From the NCBI RefSeq assembly GCF_029893965.1, contig NZ_JARXXP010000009.1, positions 1-64,000 of the forward strand: a DNA stretch of 64,000 nucleotides, given 5' to 3'. The notes beneath the pieces are model-generated. The model was not told the origin of the DNA and made no database searches. It was given only the letters and a program-made list of their open reading frames with translations. The stretch is from Paenibacillus sp. PastM-3. Its GTDB lineage: Bacteria; Bacillota; Bacilli; Paenibacillales; Paenibacillaceae. Of the stretch, positions 42,805 to 51,637 are shown one piece after another. How positions within the stretch are numbered: the first letter of the stretch is position 1; every line of letters starts with the position of its first letter. Position numbers and translations under genes: made by a program.

Positions 42805-43746
42805 ATGCAACTACTGACGCTACAACCGTATGAATTACATTACCGAGTAGAATCAACACTGGGGGCATTTGAAGTCATCTCAGATCTAAGGCCCGGCAGT
42901 ACAAGAACCGGGGTCTGGAAGCTTCGGGCGATGGAAGGTCAGAAGATGTATTACCTGAAAACGTTCAGCCGCAAGGAAAGATGGCACCCGGAGGTCTATG
43001 CTTATAAGCACTGGGTGAATGGTCTGCAGCCGTATGTGCCGGAGCTGATCGCGGTTTATGAGGGGGAGGGCTGGCAGGCGATTCTGATCACAGCCATAGA
43101 AGGAACGATTATGCGGGAAGCGGGCCTGCAGCCTCCGGCCTTACATGCAGCCTATTGTAAGGCCGGGAAATTGACGAGGCAGATCCATGAGTCACAGTGT
43201 GGGGAGTGGTTCGGGCGGCCGGATCAGAACGGAAAGCCAATAGAGCTGTATCATCACAGTGAACCCGTAACCTATATCAGGCAGTCGCTCACAGACCTCG
43301 GCAGCCAGTGTCTGGCAGCAAATTTGCTAGAGCCTGCAGAGGAGCAATGCTTGGAATGGGCGCTAGCGCAGGCAGCTGTGTTTGCAGGTGCCAAGCCTGT
43401 TCCGGTAAGCTGGGATTCGACTCCCGGCAATTGGCTGGTCGGCGCTGACGGTGAATTTGCCGGGATGATTGATTTTGAGAATATGCTGTGGGGCGTGGAG
43501 GTTGACAGCTTCGCAGCTTTGTTCGGGAAATATTTTATCAGTGACGAAGCTTCAATGAAGGCGTTCTTTGCCGGTTATGGTGCAGACATTCTGCGGGAGA
43601 AGCAAATTCAGATCAGAATCAGCTGCATTAAGCTGGCGCTCGGTGATATTTACTGGGGGACATGGCAGACTAATCCTGGAGTTGCGGCAAAAGGAAGAAG
43701 GCTGCTTCAGGCTCAAATGAACTGCATAGGGTACAAAGAGGGATGA
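42805..43746 (+). CDS. APH-like phosphotransferase with a nonstandard catalytic loop
   Basis: A 313-residue kinase-fold protein. YYLKTFSRKERW supplies the ATP-binding Lys region, and VSWDSTPGNWLV aligns with the catalytic loop H-x-D-x4-N: Asp and Asn are present but the His is replaced. IDFENMLWGVEVDSFA is the metal-binding DFE-type motif. ATG 42805 was chosen because GGGAGGGAG precedes it; an earlier ATG at 42685 lies inside a repeat unit and is discounted. The substrate is unknown. Confidence 0.75.
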   Translation: MQLLTLQPYELHYRVESTLGAFEVISDLRPGSTRTGVWKLRAMEGQKMYYLKTFSRKERWHPEVYAYKHWVNGLQPYVPELIAVYEGEGWQAILITAIEGTIMREAGLQPPALHAAYCKAGKLTRQIHESQCGEWFGRPDQNGKPIELYHHSEPVTYIRQSLTDLGSQCLAANLLEPAEEQCLEWALAQAAVFAGAKPVPVSWDSTPGNWLVGADGEFAGMIDFENMLWGVEVDSFAALFGKYFISDEASMKAFFAGYGADILREKQIQIRISCIKLALGDIYWGTWQTNPGVAAKGRRLLQAQMNCIGYKEG

Positions 43747-43830
43747 GTGTAACCATATTTATCACTTACTGGCGGGGGATCGCCTTAGTTAGAGTGGCTT
43801 GTTATTCATAGGCAATATTCTTTTAGAAGT

Positions 43831-44246
43831 TTATACAATAAGTCCGTCTACAATCCCCCGCAGCTTGACAAAAGGAAGTGCTCTGCTTTTATGTATCGCC
43901 GTCAGCGGCTCAAAGTGGGTATTTCCAATTTTACTCACCGCATTATACTCACCAGGCTGACATCTCCCATGTCAATCTGAATACGGTCAGAATTCATGCG
44001 GGTCCTGAACGGGATGATTATCCAATTGCTATAGACGGGTGCCTTACCGCACAGCATCTCCACCGTCTCAAAAGAATCTGCGATTCCGTCAGCAGAAATG
44101 ATAAACTCCCGTTGCCCATCTGCATTTACAGTACCTATTTCATAGGTTAAGTTCTCATCCAGCTCATGGAGCCTGCGGCTGATTTCGGCCAAGAATGTAT
44201 TATAGCATGAACAGCCCCATAGCAGAGTATAAAATGAAAGATTCAT
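43831..44246 (-). pseudogene. Decayed conserved hypothetical gene
   Basis: A 103-codon frame (44246-43935) encodes LTYEIGTVNADGQREFIISADGI split over the core, followed by WIIIPFRTR and IQIDMGDV. This matches my recollection of a family of about 170-residue uncharacterised proteins. After the frame's stop, another frame continues with SKIGNTHFEPLTAI and LPFVKLRGIVDG, ending at TAA 43833-43831, which resembles that family's C-terminus. A frameshift and a missing central segment are inferred. There is no ribosome site. Confidence 0.5.
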
Positions 44247-44505
44247 CCGCGCATGCTTTGGTTAGATAATGAACAGGCTTCACAACCACCTCAGAGCAGC
44301 TGATCAGCAAAAAATGATGGAAGTGGAGGAGTTGCGTCCGGGCAGCTCCTTTTTGTTATGTTTCAATACATGCTTTGATTGAATTAGAAATAATAGGTTA
44401 ATGAATTTATTTATGTAAACAGATTCAAAAACATTGTTTAAAGTTTAACATTGTATATTAAAACAATTAAATACTTTAACTAAAAAGTATGGGGGACAGT
44501 TCATC
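44247..44505 (+). other. Promoter region of the sugar ABC genes
   Basis: AT-rich leader without a gene. ACATTGT occurs twice (44431 and 44448), flanking TTAAAGTTTA, and the region is rich in A/T runs. A regulator site is possible, but no CcpA or other consensus was matched. No promoter hexamers with ideal spacing were found. Confidence 0.35.
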
Positions 44506-45816
44506 ATGAGTATCAACAAACATGCAAAAAGTCTTTTAGTGCCGTTCCTTGTAGCCGGGCTTGCCATCTCAGGCTGTACACCCAAAGCAGAAGAAGATGC
44601 TTCGGTAGCCAGCGCTGACGGAAAAGTTGAGGTTGATTTCTGGACATTCTGGGGCTCTGAAACCCGCCGTCCCATTATCGAGAAGATCATCAGTGATTTT
44701 AACGCTTCACAAGACCGTATCGTTGTAAAGCATACATATCTGCCCTGGGGAGATATCTGGACCAAGAATCTGGCTTCGATTGCCGCCAAAAATCCGGCTG
44801 ATGTCATCATCAATGACATTGCCAGCGTGGACCAGCGTGCTTCCAAAAAACAGAATACAGACTTGACCGCCTATCTGGAGCAGGACAACATCCAGGACCG
44901 CTTTTACGAGAACCTCTGGGAAAATGTGCTGTATGAAGATAAGGCGTATGCGATTCCGTTCAACACGGATACCCGTATGCTCTATTACAACAAGAAGGCG
45001 TTCAGAGAAGCAGGACTTGATCCGGAAAAGCCGCCAACTACGTGGGATGAGCTGGAGGAATATGCAATCAAGCTGGATAAGAAAAACGGTAACGGCTATG
45101 ATCAGGTCGGCTTCCATCCGCTTTGGGGCGATTTCGGGATTGACAACTGGCTGCTGAATGCGGACGGCGGAGAAGGTTATTTTGACAATGAGGGTAACAT
45201 GCACATTAATACACCGGCCAAGGTGGAAGCCATCAACTGGATCAAATCGTGGAATGACCGGCTGGGCAAAAAGACTGTGGATGCCATGCAGGCTGAATTC
45301 GGCAGTGAGCAGAGCAATCCGTTTATTTCCGGTAAAGTCGCCATGTGGATTCACCAGGGCACCTTCGCTACCCAAATCCGTGATTACGGACCTGATATGG
45401 AAGTAGGCATTGCACCGATTCCCGAAAAAACAGCCGGCTCCGGCCATTACAGCGGCGGCGGCGGTTTTGTGGTGGAAATTCCGCAAGGTGCCAAGCACCC
45501 GGATGAAGCGTGGGAGTTCATTAAGTATTTAACGGATTATGATGCTCAGCAATACTGGGCGCTCAAAAACTTTGATAATGTAGCCAATAAGGAAGCGGCA
45601 AGTGATCCGGAGCTGTCCAGTGATCCTATTTATAAAGCCACGGTTGAGAATTTGGCGGTGACCACACACTTTAGAGCCCCGATTTCTGTACCTGATTTCA
45701 AAAATCTGATTACTCCGCAGATCGATGCAGCCTTATTGGGCAATATTTCTGCTGAGGAGGCTCTTTCCAAGGCTGAAACCGATGTGAAAAGCATGATGGA
45801 GCAAGCGGGAAAATAA
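44506..45816 (+). CDS. Sugar ABC transporter substrate-binding lipoprotein
   Basis: A 436-residue family 1 extracellular solute-binding protein. The signal peptide ends in lipobox AISGC (Cys near residue 24). The mature protein begins VEVDFWTFWGSETRRPIIEK, and SGKVAMWIHQG with YSGGGGFVVEIPQGAKHP are typical of CUT1 sugar-binding proteins. It is first in an SBP-permease-permease operon. No ATPase gene is present, so a shared MsmX-type ATPase presumably energises it. The sugar is unknown. Confidence 0.92.
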   Translation: MSINKHAKSLLVPFLVAGLAISGCTPKAEEDASVASADGKVEVDFWTFWGSETRRPIIEKIISDFNASQDRIVVKHTYLPWGDIWTKNLASIAAKNPADVIINDIASVDQRASKKQNTDLTAYLEQDNIQDRFYENLWENVLYEDKAYAIPFNTDTRMLYYNKKAFREAGLDPEKPPTTWDELEEYAIKLDKKNGNGYDQVGFHPLWGDFGIDNWLLNADGGEGYFDNEGNMHINTPAKVEAINWIKSWNDRLGKKTVDAMQAEFGSEQSNPFISGKVAMWIHQGTFATQIRDYGPDMEVGIAPIPEKTAGSGHYSGGGGFVVEIPQGAKHPDEAWEFIKYLTDYDAQQYWALKNFDNVANKEAASDPELSSDPIYKATVENLAVTTHFRAPISVPDFKNLITPQIDAALLGNISAEEALSKAETDVKSMMEQAGK

Positions 45817-45828
45817 ACAAACTGCCGG

Positions 45829-45856
45829 TGGAATGTATGGTTAGCCATACATTCCA
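45829..45856 (+). promoter_or_regulatory. Intercistronic hairpin between binding-protein and permease genes
   Basis: TGGAATGTATGG and its exact complement close over TTAG. It is not followed by a T tract, so it is more likely an mRNA-stabilising or partial-attenuation hairpin that raises binding-protein output over permease. That role is common in such operons and is inferred here. Confidence 0.6.
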
Positions 45857-45876
45857 TCCTTTATGAAGGGGGATAA

Positions 45877-46845
45877 ATGGTGGGAATGAACATGAACCAG
45901 CCTCAGGCTGATGCCCGTTATGCGCTCAAGCGGCCGAAACCGCGGAGAGGCAAGCTGGCAAAAAGTGAAGACCGCGCAGGATACATATTTATTCTTCCAT
46001 GGCTGATCGGCTTTTTTGGCATTACGCTGCTGCCCCTGTTATTTTCGCTGTATGGCAGCTTTACAAATTATGATATTACCTCACAGATGGATTTTATCGG
46101 TCTTGCCAATTACGAGCGGATGTTCAACAATGACCCGTTGTTCTGGAAATCGCTCTCGAATACGATCTATTACGTGCTGTGGATGGTCCCGCTGACCACA
46201 ATCGGTTCCGTTCTGCTGGCGCTGCTGCTGAATGAACGTGTGGCAGGGATGCGCTTTTTCCGGACCATTTTTTATCTGCCATCCGTTCTGTCGGGCGTAG
46301 GGGTGTATTTTCTATGGATGCAGCTGCTGAATCCTTCCACCGGTCTTATCAATACCATGCTCTCATGGGTAGGCATTGCAGGGCCGGCGTGGCTGACTGA
46401 TCCGTTCTGGACCAAGCCGGCGGTTATTTTTATGAAAATGTGGGCGGTCGGAGGCGGGATGCTGCTGTATCTGGCCAGTCTGCAGGGTGTGCCACCGCAA
46501 TTGTATGAAGCTGCACGGCTGGACGGTGCATCTGCGTTCCGGCGGTTCCGGCATATTACGCTGCCGATGATCTCGCCCGTCATTTTTTATGATGTGGTTA
46601 CCAGCCTGATCGGCGGGTTTCAGGTATTCCAGGAGGGGTATGTCATGACAGAAGCCGGAGGGGGAGGGCCAATGCATTCCCTGCTTTTCTACAATCTGCA
46701 CATGTGGCATAAGGCGTTCACGGTATTCGATATGGGATACGCGATGGCCATGGCCTGGATTCTTTTTGTGGTCGTGCTGATCCTGACCATTCTGAACCTG
46801 CAGCTCTCCAGGCGCTGGGTTCATTATGAAGGAGGGGATGCATAG
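45877..46845 (+). CDS. Sugar ABC transporter permease (MalF type)
   Basis: A 322-residue CUT1 permease with six membrane helices. The EAA loop reads YEAARLDGASAFRRFRHITL near residue 210. A basic N-terminal tail precedes the first helix (YIFILPWLIGFFGITLLPLL). AAGGGGGA lies 4 nt before the ATG. It abuts the MalG-type gene with its stop directly before the next start. It forms a heterodimeric channel with it. Confidence 0.92.
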   Translation: MVGMNMNQPQADARYALKRPKPRRGKLAKSEDRAGYIFILPWLIGFFGITLLPLLFSLYGSFTNYDITSQMDFIGLANYERMFNNDPLFWKSLSNTIYYVLWMVPLTTIGSVLLALLLNERVAGMRFFRTIFYLPSVLSGVGVYFLWMQLLNPSTGLINTMLSWVGIAGPAWLTDPFWTKPAVIFMKMWAVGGGMLLYLASLQGVPPQLYEAARLDGASAFRRFRHITLPMISPVIFYDVVTSLIGGFQVFQEGYVMTEAGGGGPMHSLLFYNLHMWHKAFTVFDMGYAMAMAWILFVVVLILTILNLQLSRRWVHYEGGDA

Positions 46846-47742
46846 ATGGGACAGGCTTACTCCTACTCCAAAAGAAAGGCTGATCTGCTTCAGCCGCCAT
46901 CGTATAAGAGGGCCAGACGTTTTCCGCTGCGCACCGTGCTGATTCTTACCTTTTTAGTTGCCGGCAGTATATTGTTCCTGTTGCCTTTGTGGTGGATGAT
47001 CTCAACCTCACTAAAGTCCATGCAGGAGATTGCCCAATATCCGCCTACCTTTATTCCGGAGACCTTTTATTGGCGAAACTATCTGGAGACCTGGACGGCT
47101 GCTCCGTTTACCCGTTACACGATGAACACGCTGCTGCTGACTTTTTTTGCGGTGACAGGCAATGTGCTGGTGAATGCCTTTGTAGCTTACGGATTTGCCA
47201 AAATCCGCTTCCGCGGTAAAAAGCTGTGGTTCTCCGTGCTGCTGTCCACGATTATGATTCCGGGCTTTGTGACGCTGATTCCGCAGTATGTGCTGTTCTC
47301 CAAATTAGGTCTGGTGGGAACCTATTACCCGATCATTATTCCGCAGTTTCTGGGCAGCGCCTTTTATATTTTTATGCTGAGACAGTTTTATCTCACTATT
47401 CCTACAGAGCTGAGTGAAGCGGCAAGGATTGACGGGGCCGGGCATTTTCAGATCTGGTACCGCATTATTCTCCCGCTGTCCAAGCCTGCGCTGGCGGCTA
47501 TTGCGATCTTCGCTTTTAACGGAGCCTGGAATGATTTCCTCGGACCATTGCTGTATGTAAATGATGAATCCCTGTACACGCTGCAGATCGGGCTTCAGTC
47601 CTTCCGCGGAGCGATGCAGACCCAGTGGAATTACCTGATGGCAGGCTCGGTGATCGTGCTGCTGCCGATGATTGTGCTGTTCTTCGTGTTCCAGCGGTAT
47701 TTCATTGAAGGGATGAATCTGACAGCAGGGACTAAGGGATAG
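46846..47742 (+). CDS. Sugar ABC transporter permease (MalG type)
   Basis: A 298-residue CUT1 permease with six helices. The EAA loop LSEAARIDGAGHFQIWYRII lies near residue 190. The first helix starts TVLILTFLVAGSILFLLPLW. GAAGGAGGGG lies just upstream within the end of the MalF-type gene, and the stop and start codons are adjacent, so translation is coupled. Confidence 0.92.
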   Translation: MGQAYSYSKRKADLLQPPSYKRARRFPLRTVLILTFLVAGSILFLLPLWWMISTSLKSMQEIAQYPPTFIPETFYWRNYLETWTAAPFTRYTMNTLLLTFFAVTGNVLVNAFVAYGFAKIRFRGKKLWFSVLLSTIMIPGFVTLIPQYVLFSKLGLVGTYYPIIIPQFLGSAFYIFMLRQFYLTIPTELSEAARIDGAGHFQIWYRIILPLSKPALAAIAIFAFNGAWNDFLGPLLYVNDESLYTLQIGLQSFRGAMQTQWNYLMAGSVIVLLPMIVLFFVFQRYFIEGMNLTAGTKG

Positions 47743-47841
47743 AAATTAATTCCCGGGAAATTATTCAGGAAAAAAATGTAACCTTTGCGGGCGGACTGCG
47801 TATGTCAGGAGAATGTCCAAACTGATCCTGGAGATGATGAT

Positions 47842-49149
47842 ATGCAGCTTGTCCGCAATTCTCTTAACGATCTGATACATAACACTGATGAGGCTGGGAT
47901 TTCGCTCAGGAAGTCGATTGACAGCTATCTGACAAGATTCCGGGAGCTGGAGCCGCAGATTCATGCCTTTGTGCCCGAAGCCCGGCTGGAGCAGCGGCTT
48001 AAGCTGGAACAGGAGCGCCTGCTGGCTTCTCTCGCCGGCACCGCCGGGAGACCAGCCCTTTGGGGGATTCCGGTCGGGATCAAGGATTTGATCCATGCTG
48101 AGAGCCTTCCCACGCAAGCCGGGTCCCGGCTGCCTGCTGAGGCACTTGCCGGCGGGGAAGCCTCCATCGTCACCCGGCTGCGAGAACTGGGAGCGGTTAT
48201 TGCCGGCAAGACGGTAACCGAGGAGTTTGCCTATCATGGGCCGATCGCTACCCTTAATCCGCATCATTCTGAGCATACTCCAGGAGGGTCCAGTGCTGGC
48301 TCGGCTGCTGCGGTTGCTGCAGGCCTATGTCCGCTGGCGTTGGGAACACAGACCTTACGATCTGTTCTCGCGCCGGCGTCTTTTTGCGGAGTGGTGGGTT
48401 TTAAGCCGAGCTATGACAGAGTTCCGCTGGACGGGGTAATCAAGCTGTCACCCTCATTTGACACGATCGGATTGTTCACTCAGGATCTGTCCGGTATGGA
48501 GACGGCAGCCGAACTGCTCATACCGGAATGGAATGCCCGGCAGGTGAGTCGTAAGCCTGTGCTTGGCATTCCGGGCGGGGTATATATGGAGCTGATGAGT
48601 GATGAGGTTAAAGCGGTTTTTACAGCACAGATTAAATCTCTGGAGCAATTTGGCTATCAGGTGAAGCATGTTCAGATGCCCTGGGAGGACGAGTTGATCT
48701 ACGGCAATGCCATGCTGCGGTTTATACAGGGAGAAATGGCCCGGGAGCACGCGGAGCGTTTCGGCGCGTATGAACCATATTACGGTGCAAGTGTCAGGGA
48801 AGCCATTCTCAGCGGTGAGGCCATTCCGGAGGAGGAGCTGGCTGATTGCCGGCAGCTGCAGCTGGAATTAAGAGCCCGTCTGGAGAATCTCATGAATCAG
48901 GAGGGGATTGATCTGTGGGTATCACCGGCACAGGGCGGTACCGCGCCAAGGCTGGAGGCTAACAATACCGGCTGGTCCGGCATGACGGCGGTCTGGGGCT
49001 TTGCCGGATGTCCGGCTCTAAGTATTCCTGCGGCCAGTATAGGGGGACTGCCGCTCGGATTTCAGTGTGTCGGCAGCTACGGGGAAGATGAATGGCTGCT
49101 GGCCAGGGCACGGCAGGTCGTACTGGAGCTTTGTCCGGATAAAATCTGA
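47842..49149 (+). CDS. Amidase-signature family protein with altered nucleophile loop
   Basis: A 435-residue amidase-signature protein. The catalytic Lys is in GIPVGIKDLI near residue 75 and the cis-Ser in HTPGGSSAGSAAAVAAG near 155. The nucleophile loop reads GTQTLRSVLAPASFCGVVGF, where relatives usually have GTQTAGSVIRPA. The Ser is kept, but the Gly before it is Arg and the following Arg is Ala. These changes flank the oxyanion hole and may lower or alter activity. TGGAG lies 10 nt before ATG 47842. It stands next to the sugar transporter without obvious linkage. Confidence 0.85.
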   Translation: MQLVRNSLNDLIHNTDEAGISLRKSIDSYLTRFRELEPQIHAFVPEARLEQRLKLEQERLLASLAGTAGRPALWGIPVGIKDLIHAESLPTQAGSRLPAEALAGGEASIVTRLRELGAVIAGKTVTEEFAYHGPIATLNPHHSEHTPGGSSAGSAAAVAAGLCPLALGTQTLRSVLAPASFCGVVGFKPSYDRVPLDGVIKLSPSFDTIGLFTQDLSGMETAAELLIPEWNARQVSRKPVLGIPGGVYMELMSDEVKAVFTAQIKSLEQFGYQVKHVQMPWEDELIYGNAMLRFIQGEMAREHAERFGAYEPYYGASVREAILSGEAIPEEELADCRQLQLELRARLENLMNQEGIDLWVSPAQGGTAPRLEANNTGWSGMTAVWGFAGCPALSIPAASIGGLPLGFQCVGSYGEDEWLLARARQVVLELCPDKI

Positions 49150-49230
49150 TTGAGACTAACAAATTCTGGTATTCTTTTCAAACGGCATGTGCTATTATTT
49201 TGATGGATAAGGTTAGTTCTAATATTGATT

Positions 49231-49250
49231 AATTAATAAATTTATTAATT
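49231..49250. promoter_or_regulatory. 20-bp perfect AT-only palindrome
   Basis: AATTAATAAA is followed directly by its exact complement TTTATTAATT. It lies 26 bp before the nucleotidyltransferase start, in an AT-rich stretch. It could be an operator or simply the core promoter's AT-rich DNA. It contains only A and T, which weakens significance. Confidence 0.35.
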
Positions 49251-49276
49251 ATTAATCTAAGCTAGGAGTGATAGAG

Positions 49277-50062
49277 TTGTATCCTCACCATCAAAAAGCA
49301 ATTGAAGCCATTACTCTCAAGATGCAGGCCAGAGAAGAAGTACTCGGCGTCATTATCGGCGGCTCGGTTGCGCACGGGTATGCCAATGAAACCTCAGATA
49401 TTGATATCATAATTGTACTCTCTGAGGAAGATTACCAGCAGGCGTTGGGGACCGGGGAAATCGGTTATTTTGAAACAGAATCTACTCCTTATGAAGGCGG
49501 CTACGTAGATGGTAAATGCTTGTCGGCAGACTATATCAGAAAGGTCGCTGCATCCGGAAGCGAGCCAGCCAAATATGCGTTTAAGGATGCCTTTGTTGCC
49601 TATTCCAGAATCAACGGACTTGACGAGCTGATCGAGGCAGCTTCCTGCTATCCTGCAGAGAAAAAAGAAGAGAATATTCAGAAGTTCTATGCCCAGCTGG
49701 AGACATGGAAATGGTATTACTATGAAGGCCTGAAAAGAGACAACCAGCTGCTAATGGACTATTCCCGCACGAATTACGTCATGTTCGCCGGACGGCTGAT
49801 ATTAGCCTATAATGACAGGCTGTTCCCCTCCTATAAATGGCTGCTTAAAGAGCTGGAGCTGGCTGAGGCTAAACCGGACAATTTCATGGAGCTGCTGGAG
49901 GCTGTTGCTACGCTTAAGACCCCGGACTCCATCGAGCGCTTGTATGAGAGCGTTACGGGATTTCACAACTGGTACACCTCTAACGAGCATTGGACTGTGA
50001 GATTTATGCTGGACAGCCAGCTGAATTGGGTAGACGGTATGGTGCCGGTACTTGATTTATAA
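49277..50062 (+). CDS. Nucleotidyltransferase-fold protein
   Basis: A 261-residue protein with a Pol-beta-type core, IIGGSVAHGYANETSDIDII (GGS-x9-11-DxD). The rest is helical, with aromatic clusters (TWKWYYYEGL, FHNWYTSNEHW). TTG 49277 is chosen as start because AGGAG lies 8 nt upstream; the open frame begins at an overlapping GTG 49268. It is monocistronic with a strong terminator and is not closely similar to the nucleotidyltransferase at 38.6 kb. Confidence 0.75.
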   Translation: MYPHHQKAIEAITLKMQAREEVLGVIIGGSVAHGYANETSDIDIIIVLSEEDYQQALGTGEIGYFETESTPYEGGYVDGKCLSADYIRKVAASGSEPAKYAFKDAFVAYSRINGLDELIEAASCYPAEKKEENIQKFYAQLETWKWYYYEGLKRDNQLLMDYSRTNYVMFAGRLILAYNDRLFPSYKWLLKELELAEAKPDNFMELLEAVATLKTPDSIERLYESVTGFHNWYTSNEHWTVRFMLDSQLNWVDGMVPVLDL

Positions 50063-50065
50063 ACA

Positions 50066-50115
50066 TAATATAGCAGCTGCCGGACATGTTCAGTGTCCGG
50101 CAGCTGTTATATTAT
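50066..50115. terminator. Bidirectional terminator
   Basis: GCAGCTGCCGGACA pairs with TGTCCGGCAGCTGT over a short loop, flanked by AATATA and TATATTATT. It serves both the nucleotidyltransferase and the convergent stalk-protein gene. Confidence 0.85.
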
Positions 50116-50133
50116 TGCTGAATCTAAGCATTA

Positions 50134-51303
50134 TTATTGCGGTGCCGGCAGGGTATATACGAACTGTTTTTCCTTCCTCTCCAAGCCAAGATTGTAAGCC
50201 CGGATAGTTAGCTCATTGCCGCTGCGGCCTTCAAACCGTAGATCATCACCAGGGAACATGGAGTCCCACTGGTCCAGTATCCATTTGCTGTCGGCTGCAG
50301 GTAATTGTTCATATAATAGGGTCTGGGTGCCGGTGGAACGGTCTACAGCCGTCAAAAAGGCGGTATCGCCGGGCCGGATCAGGGCAACATCGGAATAAAA
50401 AGCCTCCACATTATAATAGACGTCCCGCGTCACGCTGGTCCCCATCAATTTCGGCAAGTCGACGGTTTCTTTTACGGCACCGGTACCGTCTTCGATAAGG
50501 CGAAGGGTCTGTCCGTCATTCATCAGCAGCCGGCCCTCGGACCAGAGGGCAGGCTCATCAAAGGTAGAATGAAAATCGGTATGTGCCTGGCGCATAAGTG
50601 CCCCTTTTTTGAGCAGATAGGTATAGTACTCCGCATAGAGATGCGGTTCACCGTAAGCGTTTCTGACCTGCAGTACAGTCAGTCCGCCGGGTGTATCTTC
50701 GAAGGTGAAATCCACAATATCCAGCCCCCTGCCCAGATGGGCGAGCTTACGCTTGTCCTCTTTCCCGGATGAAATGTAAAGGTCGCCGGTATCAAGCGAG
50801 ACGGAGTAATGTGTACCCTTATAAGTCTCTGTATACCCCCGGTACATATGGAGGCCGTTAGCCAGCAGGCTGCGGGTCTTGGCGTCCCAGCGGACCGGGC
50901 CGCCTTCCAGCGCCTTAACCAGGAATTTGGCAGGCAGATACAGCTCGTCCTGGATAAGGAAAGGGGTACCGCCGATGTTCACACTGACGTTATCCAGTAC
51001 TCCATTTGTACTGCCTAGCCGTACGGCAAAGCTTTTTTCCCAGCCGCTGAATGAAGCGCGTGTACGGGTCTTGTCCCAGGTCATTTCGATACCGAGGCTG
51101 TTAACGATGTTAGCCGGCAGATAGGATACACCGTTTTTAATCAAGGCTGTACCTACGGAGCTTCCTGATATGCCGCTGTCACTGCTATAAGTCACATAAT
51201 ACTTCACTTCTTCGGTGCCTGATCTGGCTGATGCCGGAGCTGACATTGTGCCTGATACAAGCATAAGTCCGGCAGTGGACAGGAGCAGCAGTTTTCTGAT
51301 CAT
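50134..51303 (-). CDS. Secreted copper-amine-oxidase-like stalk-domain protein
   Basis: A 389-residue exported protein. The signal peptide (IRKLLLLSTAGLMLVSGTMS) is followed by a Cu_amine_oxidN1-type stalk domain: GVSYLPANIVNSLGIEMTWD and DELYLPAKFLVKALEGG are its paired motifs. The rest (from about residue 165) is beta-rich, perhaps propeller-like, with no known catalytic motif. This domain is very common in Paenibacillus cell-surface proteins. GGAAGG lies about 10 nt upstream. The function is unknown. Confidence 0.8.
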   Translation of the reverse strand: MIRKLLLLSTAGLMLVSGTMSAPASARSGTEEVKYYVTYSSDSGISGSSVGTALIKNGVSYLPANIVNSLGIEMTWDKTRTRASFSGWEKSFAVRLGSTNGVLDNVSVNIGGTPFLIQDELYLPAKFLVKALEGGPVRWDAKTRSLLANGLHMYRGYTETYKGTHYSVSLDTGDLYISSGKEDKRKLAHLGRGLDIVDFTFEDTPGGLTVLQVRNAYGEPHLYAEYYTYLLKKGALMRQAHTDFHSTFDEPALWSEGRLLMNDGQTLRLIEDGTGAVKETVDLPKLMGTSVTRDVYYNVEAFYSDVALIRPGDTAFLTAVDRSTGTQTLLYEQLPAADSKWILDQWDSMFPGDDLRFEGRSGNELTIRAYNLGLERKEKQFVYTLPAPQ

Positions 51304-51542
51304 ACAGGTTACCTTCCTTTCGGAATAATAGGATTAGGCAGAAGCTTTATATACGATTCAAAAGATTAGACGAGGAATGAAGGAGAATGTTTCCTTTATA
51401 TGAGGGAAAATAGAAAAAATATACAAAACACTCTACAACTAGAATATACTGCTATCTATCAAAAGAAAACAAAGTTGGCGCAGAGGAAAAAGGGCTCGAA
51501 ATCGAACCTTACGCAGCGATTTCGTTGGGAAACCGGTTTCAT
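51304..51542. other. AT-rich intergenic stretch before the Opp relic
   Basis: The first 60 bp hold the upstream region of the minus-strand stalk gene. The remainder includes A-rich DNA without a recognisable gene. The transition to higher-GC, Opp-derived sequence occurs between about 51480 and 51540. Confidence 0.4.
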
Positions 51543-51635
51543 CTTATCGACGGTATCCCGAGGCCGGAAGCGATCATCGACGAATATCCGCATCAGCTGT
51601 CCGGAGGTATGCGCCAGCGGGTGATGATCGCCATG
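51543..51635 (+). pseudogene. Fragment of an OppD/DppD ATPase
   Basis: Thirty-one codons encode [20 protein letters not shown] followed by RQRVMIAM. This is the region just before and through the ABC signature of OppD/DppD. Neither the Walker A half nor the Walker B half is present. The next base begins a different gene's sequence, so a deletion joined them. Confidence 0.8.
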
Positions 51636-51637
51636 CA

